From Chloroflexota bacterium (lineage in GTDB: Bacteria > Chloroflexota > Anaerolineae > Anaerolineales > UBA4823): DNA of 64,000 nt. Below are positions 15,079 through 25,512 of the stretch, piece by piece (position 1 is the stretch's first letter; the number at the start of each line of letters is the position of its first letter). A program made the translations under genes and the position numbers. The notes beneath the pieces were generated by a model that saw only the letters and a program-made list of their open reading frames with translations, was not told the DNA's origin and searched no databases. The stretch is from NCBI GenBank assembly GCA_012516075.1, contig JAAYXE010000180.1, positions 44,957-108,956 on the forward strand, given 5' to 3'.

Positions 15079-16041
15079 TTAAAAACGGGGCCGGACGTGG
15101 GCCTGGAATCGGTCTGCAGCCTGCTCCAGGGCCTGGATTTCATCCGGCGTGAGGGACCATCCCAGCGCACCGGCATTCTCCTCCGCCTGGCGGGCGTTTT
15201 TGGCGCCGGGGATCGGAAAGGTGCCCTTGCAGATTGTCCAGTTCAGCGCCACCTGGGGAGGCGTCTTTCCGCCGTGACCCTGGCCAATTTCGCGCAGCAG
15301 GCCGGTGAGTTCCTGCAGCTTCTCCAGCCCCTGGCGGCTGTAGCGTTTGCCGCGGATTCCCGGGGGCGGATTCTGGGCAGTGTATTTCCCGGTCAGCAGG
15401 CCCATGCCCAGGGGGCTGTATGCAATCAGGGTGATGCCCATATCCTGACAGAGGCGCAGCAGTCCGTTCTTCTCCACTTTTCGCTGCAGCAGGCTGTATT
15501 CGACCTGATTGGAAGCCAGGGGAATGCCATAACGCCCCAGCACATCGGCTGCTCGGCGCATCTGCTCTTCGTTGTAATTAGACACCCCCACCGCGCGGGT
15601 CAGGCCGGCTTTTACGGCCTCAGCGAGCGCCTGCGCCCAGACCTCGACACGCCGGGGAGGCAGGGGCTGGTGAATCTGGTAGAGGTCCACCTGCTCCATC
15701 TGCAGGCGCTTCAGGCTGTTCTGCAGTGCGGTCAGCAGGGAGTTCTGGCGGATGCGCCAGGGATACGGCATGAATTTGGTGGCTGTGATCACCTGTGCGC
15801 CGGTTTCCTGAACGAAGCGGCCCAGGATGCGCTCGGAAAGTCCGTTTCCGTAAAGTTCGGCGGTGTCGAAGAAGTTCAGTCCGGCTTTGATCAGGCAGTC
15901 GAAAGCCTGGCGCACGTCCGCTTCCTGGTAGCTGCGCCCATACCCCCAGTAGGTGCGGTCGCCCCAGGCCCAGACGCCGGTTCCCATCGGGGGAACCTGC
16001 AGACCGGTTTTACCGAGCGGAATCCTGTCCCCTGCGTTCAT
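15079..16041 (-). CDS. Aldo/keto reductase
   Basis: A 320-residue NADPH-dependent TIM-barrel oxidoreductase with the full tetrad: Asp59 in FFDTAE, Tyr64 in LYGNG, Lys89 in TATKF, His124 in YQIHQP. A cofactor-binding IPGAKN segment lies near residue 275. Substrate unknown. GGAGGAAA precedes the ATG. The gene starts 16 bp after the lactate dehydrogenase stop, so the two are likely cotranscribed, and the ABC ATPase gene follows after 37 bp. Confidence 0.93.
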   Translation of the reverse strand: MNAGDRIPLGKTGLQVPPMGTGVWAWGDRTYWGYGRSYQEADVRQAFDCLIKAGLNFFDTAELYGNGLSERILGRFVQETGAQVITATKFMPYPWRIRQNSLLTALQNSLKRLQMEQVDLYQIHQPLPPRRVEVWAQALAEAVKAGLTRAVGVSNYNEEQMRRAADVLGRYGIPLASNQVEYSLLQRKVEKNGLLRLCQDMGITLIAYSPLGMGLLTGKYTAQNPPPGIRGKRYSRQGLEKLQELTGLLREIGQGHGGKTPPQVALNWTICKGTFPIPGAKNARQAEENAGALGWSLTPDEIQALEQAADRFQAHVRPRF

Positions 16042-16057
16042 ATGAAATTTCCTCCGT

Positions 16058-17011
16058 TCAGCCGGAAAGCTGGGGGATTAACTCATCGATCAGACTGCGG
16101 ATAATCTGTGCGCTGGCGCGCAGATCACGGGTCTCCTGTTCGTTCAACGTCGGCTCGAGTGTCGCGATAACGCCCTGGCCGCCGACCAGGCGCGGCAGCG
16201 CCACGGTGACGTCCTTCACCCCGACGACGTCCTCCTCCGGTGTACAGACGGTGAGGATGGCACGCTGGTCGCGCAGGATGACTTCCACAATGCGGGCAAT
16301 GGCGCTGCCGACGCCGTAATAGTTGGCGCCTTTGCCCTCGATGATGTGGTAGGCCGCCCGGCGGACCTGCTCGTCGATGACCTGGCGGTCCTCTTCGCAG
16401 ATCTGCGAATTGCGCAGGCGGCAGAAATCTTCCAGCGGGATACCGCCCACGGCGACCAGCGACCAGGTCAACACCTCCGAGTCGCCGTGTTCACCGAGCA
16501 CATAGGCGTGGATATGCGCCGAGTCGACCCCCAGGCTGCGCCCCAGCAGTGCGCGGAAGCGGGCGGTATCCAGCGTGGTGCCGGTGCCGATCACCCGGCT
16601 GGAAGGAACCCCCTGCTGGGCGGCGTAATAGGCGGTGATATGGGTCATCACATCCACCGGATTGGTCGCCACGACCAGTACCGCCTCGGGGGCATATTTG
16701 AGCACCTGCGGGATCACCTGCTGGAACACCTGGGCATTGCGGCCCAGCAGCTCGATGCGCGTCTCGCCGGGTTTCTGGTTCACACCGGCTGTGATCACCA
16801 CCACTCGCGACCCTTCCAGGTCGGAATAGTCTCCGGCGCGCACCTCGTGCGCGCTGGCAAAAGGCACGGCGTGCAGGATATCATCGGCTTCTGCCTGTGC
16901 CCGCTTTTGATTGAGGTCCACAAGAACAACCTCGCGACCGACGCCGCGCATCACCATGGCATAGGCGGCTGTAGAGCCGACCAGCCCACTACCAACCACT
17001 CCAACTTTCAT
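16058..17011 (-). CDS. ldh: L-lactate dehydrogenase
   Basis: A 317-residue NAD-dependent 2-hydroxyacid dehydrogenase of the LDH/MDH superfamily. It has the NAD motif [10 protein letters not shown] (4-13), the substrate loop [11 protein letters not shown] (75-85), LDTARFR (148-154, catalytic Asp149), and GEHGDSEV with catalytic His175. Gln79 in the specificity loop, where malate dehydrogenases carry Arg, points to lactate/pyruvate. The start was set at ATG 17011, which has AGGAGAGGG just upstream; an upstream in-frame extension lacks family similarity. Probably the first gene of an operon with the aldo/keto reductase. Confidence 0.93.
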   Translation of the reverse strand: MKVGVVGSGLVGSTAAYAMVMRGVGREVVLVDLNQKRAQAEADDILHAVPFASAHEVRAGDYSDLEGSRVVVITAGVNQKPGETRIELLGRNAQVFQQVIPQVLKYAPEAVLVVATNPVDVMTHITAYYAAQQGVPSSRVIGTGTTLDTARFRALLGRSLGVDSAHIHAYVLGEHGDSEVLTWSLVAVGGIPLEDFCRLRNSQICEEDRQVIDEQVRRAAYHIIEGKGANYYGVGSAIARIVEVILRDQRAILTVCTPEEDVVGVKDVTVALPRLVGGQGVIATLEPTLNEQETRDLRASAQIIRSLIDELIPQLSG

Positions 17012-17138
17012 TTTTCCCTCTCCTGAGCTGATAAAACTGGTTTTTTTTACCTTTAATTCACCCCCAGCCGCTGTCGTACTTCCTAAGTGTACTACAGACG
17101 GCTGCGATCGGGTGCGCCTGCCCGGAGGCTGCACGGGC

Positions 17139-17906
17139 TCAGGCGGTCGGGCCTTCTGTGCCGCCCTCCTTCAGGTAAGGCCGCCGCAGGTGGACCGGTT
17201 CCGCCTTGCGGGAGCCGGAGCGCAGGTTAAGCATCTCCACAAAGACGGAGAAACCCATGGCAAAGTAGATGTAGCCCTTGGGAATGTGGAACTCGAGGGC
17301 TTCCACCACCAGCGAAAAGCCGATCAGCAGCAGAAAGCTCAGGGCGAGCATCTTCACAGTCGGGTGGCGGTTGACGAAATCGCTGATGGCCCCGGAGGCG
17401 AACATCATGATGCCGACGGCGACCACCACCGCGGCGATCATTACCCAGAGCTGGTTCGCCATGCCGACCGCGGTAATCACCGAGTCGAGCGAGAAGATGA
17501 TATCCAGCATGGCGATCTGGAAGATGACAGATGCGAAGGAGGGGGCCGCTTTTACGATGCGGTGTGCTTCTTCCCCTTCCAGGCGTTCGTGGATTTCGTG
17601 CGTGCTCTTGGCCAGCAGGAAGAGACCGCCGGCGATGAGGATCAGATCCCGCCCGGAGATGTCCTGTCCGAACACATGGAAGAGCGGCGCGGTCAGGCGG
17701 ATGATCCAGGCGATCGAGAAGAGGAGCAGGATGCGGGTGATCATCGCTGCAGCCAGGCCGACGGTGCGGGCGCGCGGGGCCTGCTGGTCCGGCAGCTTAC
17801 TCGCCAGGATCGAGATAAAAACCACGTTGTCAATCCCCAGAACGATCTCCAGGGCCGTAAGGGTAAGCAGGGCGATCAGGACCTGTGGATCCAGTATGGC
17901 GTCCAA
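17139..17906 (-). CDS. TerC family integral membrane protein
   Basis: A 255-residue TerC/YkoY-type membrane protein with about seven transmembrane helices. The conserved [16 protein letters not shown] (~19-34) and [16 protein letters not shown] (~133-148) each carry the intramembrane Asp residues implicated in metal (Mn2+) export in this family. Start is TTG at 17906 with AGGAGAGA 7 nt upstream. It has its own strong promoter (18037-18066) and a leader of ~120 nt. The preceding CPBP gene ends in a terminator next to that promoter, so terC is transcribed independently. Confidence 0.9.
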   Translation of the reverse strand: MDAILDPQVLIALLTLTALEIVLGIDNVVFISILASKLPDQQAPRARTVGLAAAMITRILLLFSIAWIIRLTAPLFHVFGQDISGRDLILIAGGLFLLAKSTHEIHERLEGEEAHRIVKAAPSFASVIFQIAMLDIIFSLDSVITAVGMANQLWVMIAAVVVAVGIMMFASGAISDFVNRHPTVKMLALSFLLLIGFSLVVEALEFHIPKGYIYFAMGFSVFVEMLNLRSGSRKAEPVHLRRPYLKEGGTEGPTA

Positions 17907-18036
17907 TATTGTCTCTCCTGTAAATTTAAGTCCCCGTGATGAGCCGGCAGTTCTCCCCCAGCTGTGCGTACCGCCAGACGGAAGGCCTTGAATACCGGTT
18001 CGGAGCGGCGTTATTTCGGGTTTTGATCAGGTAAAG

Positions 18037-18066
18037 ATTATACAAATTGACGGGCGGAGATGTCAA
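18037..18066 (-). promoter_or_regulatory. Strong sigma70-type promoter of the terC gene
   Basis: On the minus strand, a perfect TTGACA (18066-18061) and a perfect TATAAT (18042-18037) are separated by 18 bp. Predicted start near 18030, leaving ~124 nt of leader before the TTG start. The leader has GC-rich inverted repeats but no riboswitch consensus I could recognise. Confidence 0.7.
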
Positions 18067-18079
18067 ACAATTGTATACG

Positions 18080-18118
18080 AAAAAGGGTGCTGCTCGTTGG
18101 AACGAACGCAGCACCCTT
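18080..18118 (-). terminator. Intrinsic terminator of the CPBP protease gene
   Basis: An 11-bp perfect stem AAGGGTGCTGC (18083-18093) with GCAGCACCCTT (18108-18118), with an inner CGTT/AACG pairing, is followed on the minus strand by a T-run (18084-18080). It lies 17-56 bp past the CPBP stop codon and immediately before the terC -35 box. Confidence 0.85.
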
Positions 18119-18135
18119 AATTGAGGTGATGTGGT

Positions 18136-19176
18136 TCAGTTTGATGCAGTCTCAGCTCCCGGATGTTGCGCCGCGGCCGGAGCCGGAAACCTTTCCTCCG
18201 GCGTGTACAGGGCGATCTCGTCCTTGAGCTCCACCCGGCGGTAGCGGGACCGCACCCACAGGAAGGTGAGCAGGCTGCCCAGGGCCATGGCCAGCAGGCC
18301 GGTCCGCCCGGTCTCCGGGCCGAACGCGCCGCCTGTCCACAGCTCCGGACCGCCCTGTTCGATGCCGATCAAGGTCACCCCTGATGTTGTACCGCTGACC
18401 GGAAACCCGAACACATTGCCCTGGAAGAAGTTCCAGGAGATGTGCAGTCCGATGGGGATGGCGAGCTGACCGGTGAGCACGTATCCCAGGCCCAGGAACA
18501 GTCCGGCCAGGATGAGGTTGACCGTACTCGTCCAGCTGGCGTTGGGGTTGAAGAAATGCAGGAAGCCAAAGATCGAGGAGGTGATCAGATAGGCCAGCAG
18601 CAGAGCCGCACGCGGGTTGAGAAAGCGGAAGTTGAGTCCCTCGGCCAGGTTGTGAAGCTGGTAGCCGCGTGAGAGCAGCTCTTCTACGATGCCGACCACG
18701 ATGAACGTGAAGAGAGCGGCGATGATGCGCAGGCCAAAGGGGCCCGATGATGACAGGAACGAACCACTCACCGTCACCCAGCCCATGGCGAGCTCGAAGA
18801 GGAAGATGAGCAGCATGAGCACCGCCCCCAGGCCGAGGCCAAAAGCGAAATCAGCCCACCAGGCTGCGTTGAACTGCAGCCCGAAGGCGCTGATCCGGCG
18901 GCGGTCCAGGAAACGGGCCGCCAGCCAGATGGCCAGCAGCATGCTGGTCAGATAGGCCGCCCGGCTGAAGACATCCACAAGCGGGTCAGACATCACGGCA
19001 TTGAGAAGCTGCGCCTGGTCCAGTGAAGCGCCGGTTGCCATATAGGCAATGCTGGCTGCGCCGTATACCAGGCCCTGGAGCAGGCTGGTCAGTATGAGAA
19101 AGAGCAGGAAATGAGCGACAATGCGCCAGAAGGAGCGGACACGCCGTTCTTCCGGATTCCACAGGGGGTTAACCAT
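18136..19176 (-). CDS. CPBP family intramembrane metalloprotease (Abi/CAAX-like)
   Basis: A 346-residue multi-pass membrane protein with the CPBP signature: EELLSRGYQL (EExxxR), GFLHFFNP (FxxxH) and GLHISWNFFQG (HxxxN), the glutamate and histidines of the proposed active site. About eight hydrophobic helices are visible. Family members cleave prenylated or other membrane proteins, or modify peptides; the substrate here is unknown. Start ATG 19176 (MVNPLWNPEERR) was chosen because AAAGGATC lies just upstream and the longer frame overlaps the neighbouring gene. It is 62 bp downstream of the UvrA-like gene. Confidence 0.87.
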   Translation of the reverse strand: MVNPLWNPEERRVRSFWRIVAHFLLFLILTSLLQGLVYGAASIAYMATGASLDQAQLLNAVMSDPLVDVFSRAAYLTSMLLAIWLAARFLDRRRISAFGLQFNAAWWADFAFGLGLGAVLMLLIFLFELAMGWVTVSGSFLSSSGPFGLRIIAALFTFIVVGIVEELLSRGYQLHNLAEGLNFRFLNPRAALLLAYLITSSIFGFLHFFNPNASWTSTVNLILAGLFLGLGYVLTGQLAIPIGLHISWNFFQGNVFGFPVSGTTSGVTLIGIEQGGPELWTGGAFGPETGRTGLLAMALGSLLTFLWVRSRYRRVELKDEIALYTPEERFPAPAAAQHPGAETASN

Positions 19177-19238
19177 GCTTTGAGATCCTTTTATCGTTTT
19201 GAGATCGGGGGATGCTGTTTTTTGCCCACCGGGGGTTA

Positions 19239-21794
<2,556 letters not shown>

Positions 21795-21845
21795 TCCGCA
21801 CCTCCTTTTGCTGGTTTGAATCGAATCACTCAACTTTTTTCTCAC

Positions 21846-21873
21846 ATTATGATTTTACAACCCTGGTGTGCAA
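21846..21873 (-). promoter_or_regulatory. Candidate promoter of the UvrA2-like gene
   Basis: Minus-strand TTGCAC (21873-21868) and CATAAT (21851-21846) with a 16-bp spacer, ~50 bp upstream of the start codon. The match is moderate. Confidence 0.3.
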
Positions 21874-21911
21874 GTGGAGGGTTGCGACCGGAGTGCGGGG
21901 CGATGACATAC

Positions 21912-22290
21912 GTTCAAGGGCAGGTTTTTTAATTTCATCATGGAAGTCAGGCATCCAGAGCGGCAGTCGATCTTCGACTGCCTGGCAACCAGGCACCCTG
22001 AGCGGAACAGGCGAGCGTCAGCGAGCCTGTGCAGTCGAAGGACGCCTGGGTGGGGGTTAATTAGCTCGCAGGCACAGCGGCATGCTTCGCACGCTCAGGG
22101 GGCCTCAGGCCCGCAGGGCACGCGGAGCGGCATGGACAGGACATGCTGTGCATGCTTTGCATGACACGAATGCCCGGTCGAAGCGGCCTGCGGGCGGCCA
22201 ATGACCGAATTGCTGCCCGGTAGTCTGGGCGACATGCTGCGCATGTTCATTTGAAGACTACCTGGTTTCCGGATCGACGAAGTCTGGCTG
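21912..22290. repeat. Inverted-repeat-rich intergenic island
   Basis: No gene is visible between 21874 and 22414, but hairpins are dense. GGCAGTCGA (21962-21970) faces TCGACTGCC (21974-21982). ACAGGC/GCCTGT flanks a short loop near 22008-22031. Around 22115-22170 there are several overlapping GCATG palindromes. GGTAGTCT (22219-22226) faces AGACTACC (22255-22262) and encloses a smaller ACATGC/GCATGT hairpin. The text CCTGAGCGGA...GTCGAAGG resembles a common bacterial REP-like intergenic repeat. Probably a cluster of small palindromic repeats rather than regulatory sites. Confidence 0.5.
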
Positions 22291-22414
22291 ATAATACAAA
22301 ATCGGAAGTCACAAAAGGCGGAAATAACGAGGATTTGATAATTTATCTGCACAGGTGAGACGTGCTGGGGTGTTGAATTCTCCCCGTGAAAGACTGTCAG
22401 GCATTACGGCAGGT

Positions 22415-23611
22415 CTATCTCACATCCAGATCTGCGGGGCGGAAGATCAGCGCTGCGCCGGCCTCGCTCTCCAGGCGCAGTTCATCACCGCGGATGGTCA
22501 CCCGGGTCACCTCAGGCAGGATGTTCAGGAAGCGGTATTCCTGCTCCATCAGGCCTTCGGGCTGCGGGCAGGCTTTGCGGGTGGAAACGGCAGGCGAAAA
22601 GCTGAACGATGAGCCATCGAAGGAGAAAGACGCCTGGTAGCGGTTGCAGCCGGCGGATCCGCTCACCCGTTCATTATTAAAGGAAATCGTCACCGCTGCT
22701 CCCTGCAGGACCGGGGAACGTTCGCCGTCCTCAAGGACTGCTTCCAGCTCCCAGATAAATGGCTCACCAGCCAGTTGCCGGTCTTCCGGGAGGGCGTCAA
22801 ACACCAGCAGCCCCCCACCCGCGGTGAGCATTTCCAGGCGACCTTCTTCCAGGCGCAGGCCGGTGGTTTCACTCAGTGCGGTGGTAAATTCACCTTCCTG
22901 CTGCAGGAAGGCTTCCGGATGAAAGCAAAATGTATCGAGCATTTCCAGGCCGGTCAGGCTGAAATCGTCTCCATCGACCTGGTAGGTCCCACGGAAGCGC
23001 CGGCAGCCGGAATAGCCCTGCAGCTGGCCGGGGTCTTCAAAAGCGAGGCTGATGGTTGAGCCTTCCAGCAGCGCTTTAGGAAGGGTTGCACTGCGGCTCA
23101 TGGCCGTCAGCCGCCAGCGGGTGCCAGCAAGTCGGGATGGGTCGATCGCGAACGTCTGCATACGTCTGAACCTCATCAGGATCTGTCCGCTCGAGTCGTG
23201 CAGAACGAGCTCGTCCGGCGTAAATGTCAGACCCTGCGCGGCGTACAGCGCCTGAATGAAAGCCGCTTCCTGTTCCATCACCCCCTGCGGCGCATCACAT
23301 GCCTGTGCAGAGAACGCCACATCCTCCACAGCAAGACTTCCAACCGGCGACAGTGAAAACGCACCGCCGTAGTAATTGCAGCCCGCAAAGCCGCCCAGCT
23401 CCCCCGGTTCGAACTCCAGGGTGATGCGCGTGCCCGGGAGAGGCAGGCGTCCATACAGGCCGGTCAGTTCCCACTCGGATCCTGTCAAAGCCTCGTCGCT
23501 CGTGGAGGGCTGCGAAGGCGCTGCGGGCAGATCCGCACGCGAACAGGCCGCCGGCAGGATCAGCGCAGTCAGGATCAGGAGTGTGCGGAAAAAATGCTTT
23601 TGACCGGCCAT
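22415..23611 (-). CDS. Lipoprotein with three META (HslJ-like) domains
   Basis: A 398-residue lipoprotein: signal sequence with lipobox LPAAC (Cys23). Three META/HslJ-like modules follow (~45-150, ~162-270, ~285-395). Each has the hallmark pattern of a W-containing first strand, an xGxAGCNxY-type turn (GGFAGCNYYGG, QGYSGCRRFRG, SGSAGCNRYQA) and an MEQEAAF-like helix (GVMEQEAAF, FLQQEGEF, GLMEQEYRF). HslJ-type domains are linked to heat or novobiocin tolerance in E. coli; the function here is unknown. Triplication in one chain is notable. The ribosome site is weak. The gene is divergent from the GIN-domain gene. Confidence 0.85.
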   Translation of the reverse strand: MAGQKHFFRTLLILTALILPAACSRADLPAAPSQPSTSDEALTGSEWELTGLYGRLPLPGTRITLEFEPGELGGFAGCNYYGGAFSLSPVGSLAVEDVAFSAQACDAPQGVMEQEAAFIQALYAAQGLTFTPDELVLHDSSGQILMRFRRMQTFAIDPSRLAGTRWRLTAMSRSATLPKALLEGSTISLAFEDPGQLQGYSGCRRFRGTYQVDGDDFSLTGLEMLDTFCFHPEAFLQQEGEFTTALSETTGLRLEEGRLEMLTAGGGLLVFDALPEDRQLAGEPFIWELEAVLEDGERSPVLQGAAVTISFNNERVSGSAGCNRYQASFSFDGSSFSFSPAVSTRKACPQPEGLMEQEYRFLNILPEVTRVTIRGDELRLESEAGAALIFRPADLDVR

Positions 23612-23751
23612 ATCTACAGGACGGTTGGGGAGGTAGAAAGGTTCCTTCAGCGTGGATTCCCGGCGTACACCAGGTCACAGGCGCGGTTTTTCGGTCTGAG
23701 ATGTATAATCAAATTATCCACGGGTTGGAAAAAGAGGGAGGACAATTAATA

Positions 23752-24504
23752 ATGAACAGCAAGCTGGCCAGGGTGTTTCTGTCTGTGGCGCTGCTGGTGG
23801 GGGGACTCGCCTGCCGCGCGGTCATGCAAGGGGTGGAAAGCATGACCAACGTCCAGCGCGGCTCAGGCCCGGTCGTGTCTGAGGAGCGAGATGTGAGCGG
23901 GTTCAACCGCCTGGCTCACTCGTCGCTGGGGAATGTGGAGATTGAATTGGGCGAAGTCGATGCCCTGACCGTTGAAGCCGAGGAGAATCTGCTGCCATTT
24001 ATCGTCACCGAGGTACAGGGCGACACGCTGGTGATCGGTACCCAGCCAGGCGTGAACATCATCCCTCAGGAACCGATCCGCTACCATCTCACCGTTGTGT
24101 CGCTGGAGGGCATTTCCGTCTCCGGCCTGGGAGATGTGAATGTACCGGCAGTACAGGCGGATTCATTCGAGGTGGAGATCAGCGGAGCTGGCAGCGTGGA
24201 TATCGCCAGCCTGGTGGCGGACGACCTGCGGGTGGAGATCAGCGGGCTGGGAGACCTGTCGATTGAGGGCGGGCAGGTTTCCGAACAGCGGGTAGAGATC
24301 AGCGGCAGCGGCAGCTACCGCGCTCGAGAGCTGGACAGCGAGCGCGCCCGGGTGAGCATCCCCGGTCTGGGCCAGGCCACGCTGAGGGTCAGCGAGCACC
24401 TGGATGCGGAGGTCAGCGGCAGCGGCTCGGTGTTCTACCTCGGTGATCCGGAGGTGGACAGCGATATCAGCGGCCTGGGAAAGGTGGAACGCCTGGATGA
24501 TTGA
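23752..24504 (+). CDS. GIN-domain (DUF2807) lipoprotein
   Basis: This 250-residue protein has a signal sequence ending in a lipobox-like LVGGLAC. It is followed by a head GIN domain: ERDVSGFNRLAHSSLGNVEIELG, and a right-handed beta-helix-like series in which VEISG[AS]G / ISGLG recurs. The gene shows it directly: the string GGTGGAGATCAGCGG or close variants recurs at 24171, 24231 and 24291, exactly 60 bp (20 residues) apart. GIN-domain proteins are putative adhesins or envelope proteins. GGGAGG precedes ATG 23752. Its stop overlaps the next gene's start (ATGATTGA), so the two are translationally coupled. Confidence 0.82.
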   Translation: MNSKLARVFLSVALLVGGLACRAVMQGVESMTNVQRGSGPVVSEERDVSGFNRLAHSSLGNVEIELGEVDALTVEAEENLLPFIVTEVQGDTLVIGTQPGVNIIPQEPIRYHLTVVSLEGISVSGLGDVNVPAVQADSFEVEISGAGSVDIASLVADDLRVEISGLGDLSIEGGQVSEQRVEISGSGSYRARELDSERARVSIPGLGQATLRVSEHLDAEVSGSGSVFYLGDPEVDSDISGLGKVERLDD

Positions 24505-25426
24505 AAGCGGCACAGGCCGCATTTCGGATGCGCTGCTGGACTGGCTGCAGGCGGTGCTCGGCGGGGAGACGCAGATCACCAGGGTGGTGCCCCAGGATGG
24601 GGGGACTTCATCGGCCCTGTACCTGGTGGATGCCCGCCGGGGCGGGCGTGACCTGCACCTGCTGCTGCGCCGGTATACGAACAGCGAGTGGCTGGCGGAA
24701 GAACCGGACCTGCCTCATCACGAAGCCGCGGCCCTGGAGAGAGCCCGCCGGGCCAGTGTGCCCACGCCGGAACTGGTGGCTCTGGATGCGGACGGCGCAG
24801 CAGCCGGGACACCTTCATTATTGATGACACGTCTTCCTGGCGCCGTGGTTCTGCAGCCGCGCGATTTCGACGGCTGGCTGCGCCAGCAGGCGCAGGCGCT
24901 GCTGTCTATCCACACTCTGGATGCACATGACCTCCCCTGGCGCTATTTCCCTTACAACCACCCGGCTGAAATGCACCCGCCGGTATGGTCACAGGCGCAG
25001 GAGCTGTGGGAGCAGGCCATCGATATCGCGCGCGGTCCGGCACCAGATCACCGCCTTTGTTTTATCCACCGCGACTTCCACCCGGTGAACGTGCTCTTCC
25101 AGGACAGCCATTTGAGCGGTGTGGTGGACTGGCCCAATGCCTGCAGCGGACCGCCGGGTGCAGACGCGGCCTGGATGCGGATCAACCTGGCATTGGGCTG
25201 GGGCCCCCAGGCTGCTGAGCACTTCCTGCAGATCTACCAGGAACAAGCGGGGGGTGGTGGCGGGTATCATCCTTACCTGGATCTGCTGGCGATCCTGGAA
25301 TGGCTGCCCGGCCCGCCTGAGGTGTACCCGCCGTGGGTAACGTTCGGGCTGCGTGGGCTAACCGGTGCGCGCATGATTGCCAGCATTGAATCGCATCTGC
25401 AGTCGGTGTTGAAAAAATTGGGGTAA
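24497..25426 (+). CDS. Aminoglycoside phosphotransferase (APH) family kinase
   Basis: A 309-residue APH/choline-kinase fold protein. An N-lobe of strands (ITRVVPQDGG, LLRRY) is followed by the catalytic loop FIHRDFHPVNVLF (Brenner HxDxxxxN motif) and the metal-binding segment GVVDWPNACSGPPGADAAW. All catalytic residues are present. The substrate could be a small alcohol or sugar rather than an antibiotic; nothing in the context indicates resistance. The start ATG 24497 overlaps the GIN-domain gene by 8 nt, an unusual coupling of a cytosolic kinase with an exported lipoprotein. Confidence 0.85.
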   Translation: MIESGTGRISDALLDWLQAVLGGETQITRVVPQDGGTSSALYLVDARRGGRDLHLLLRRYTNSEWLAEEPDLPHHEAAALERARRASVPTPELVALDADGAAAGTPSLLMTRLPGAVVLQPRDFDGWLRQQAQALLSIHTLDAHDLPWRYFPYNHPAEMHPPVWSQAQELWEQAIDIARGPAPDHRLCFIHRDFHPVNVLFQDSHLSGVVDWPNACSGPPGADAAWMRINLALGWGPQAAEHFLQIYQEQAGGGGGYHPYLDLLAILEWLPGPPEVYPPWVTFGLRGLTGARMIASIESHLQSVLKKLG

Positions 25427-25512
25427 AATAATGCGCCGATTTCGCGCCGCCCTGGTCCGGCGCTGCCGGGCCGGGAGAATGCTGCGCGATTTTTTTATTG
25501 GAAGAAGGATTG

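Noticed and set aside
17907..18030. yybP-ykoY Mn2+ riboswitch upstream of terC
   Set aside because: The conserved GGGGAGUAG, CGUCA and GAGACC loop segments are not found in the right order. Only the genomic context suggests it.
24497..25426. Aminoglycoside resistance gene
   Set aside because: Family membership alone does not indicate antibiotic substrates, and the coupled lipoprotein gene suggests housekeeping metabolism.
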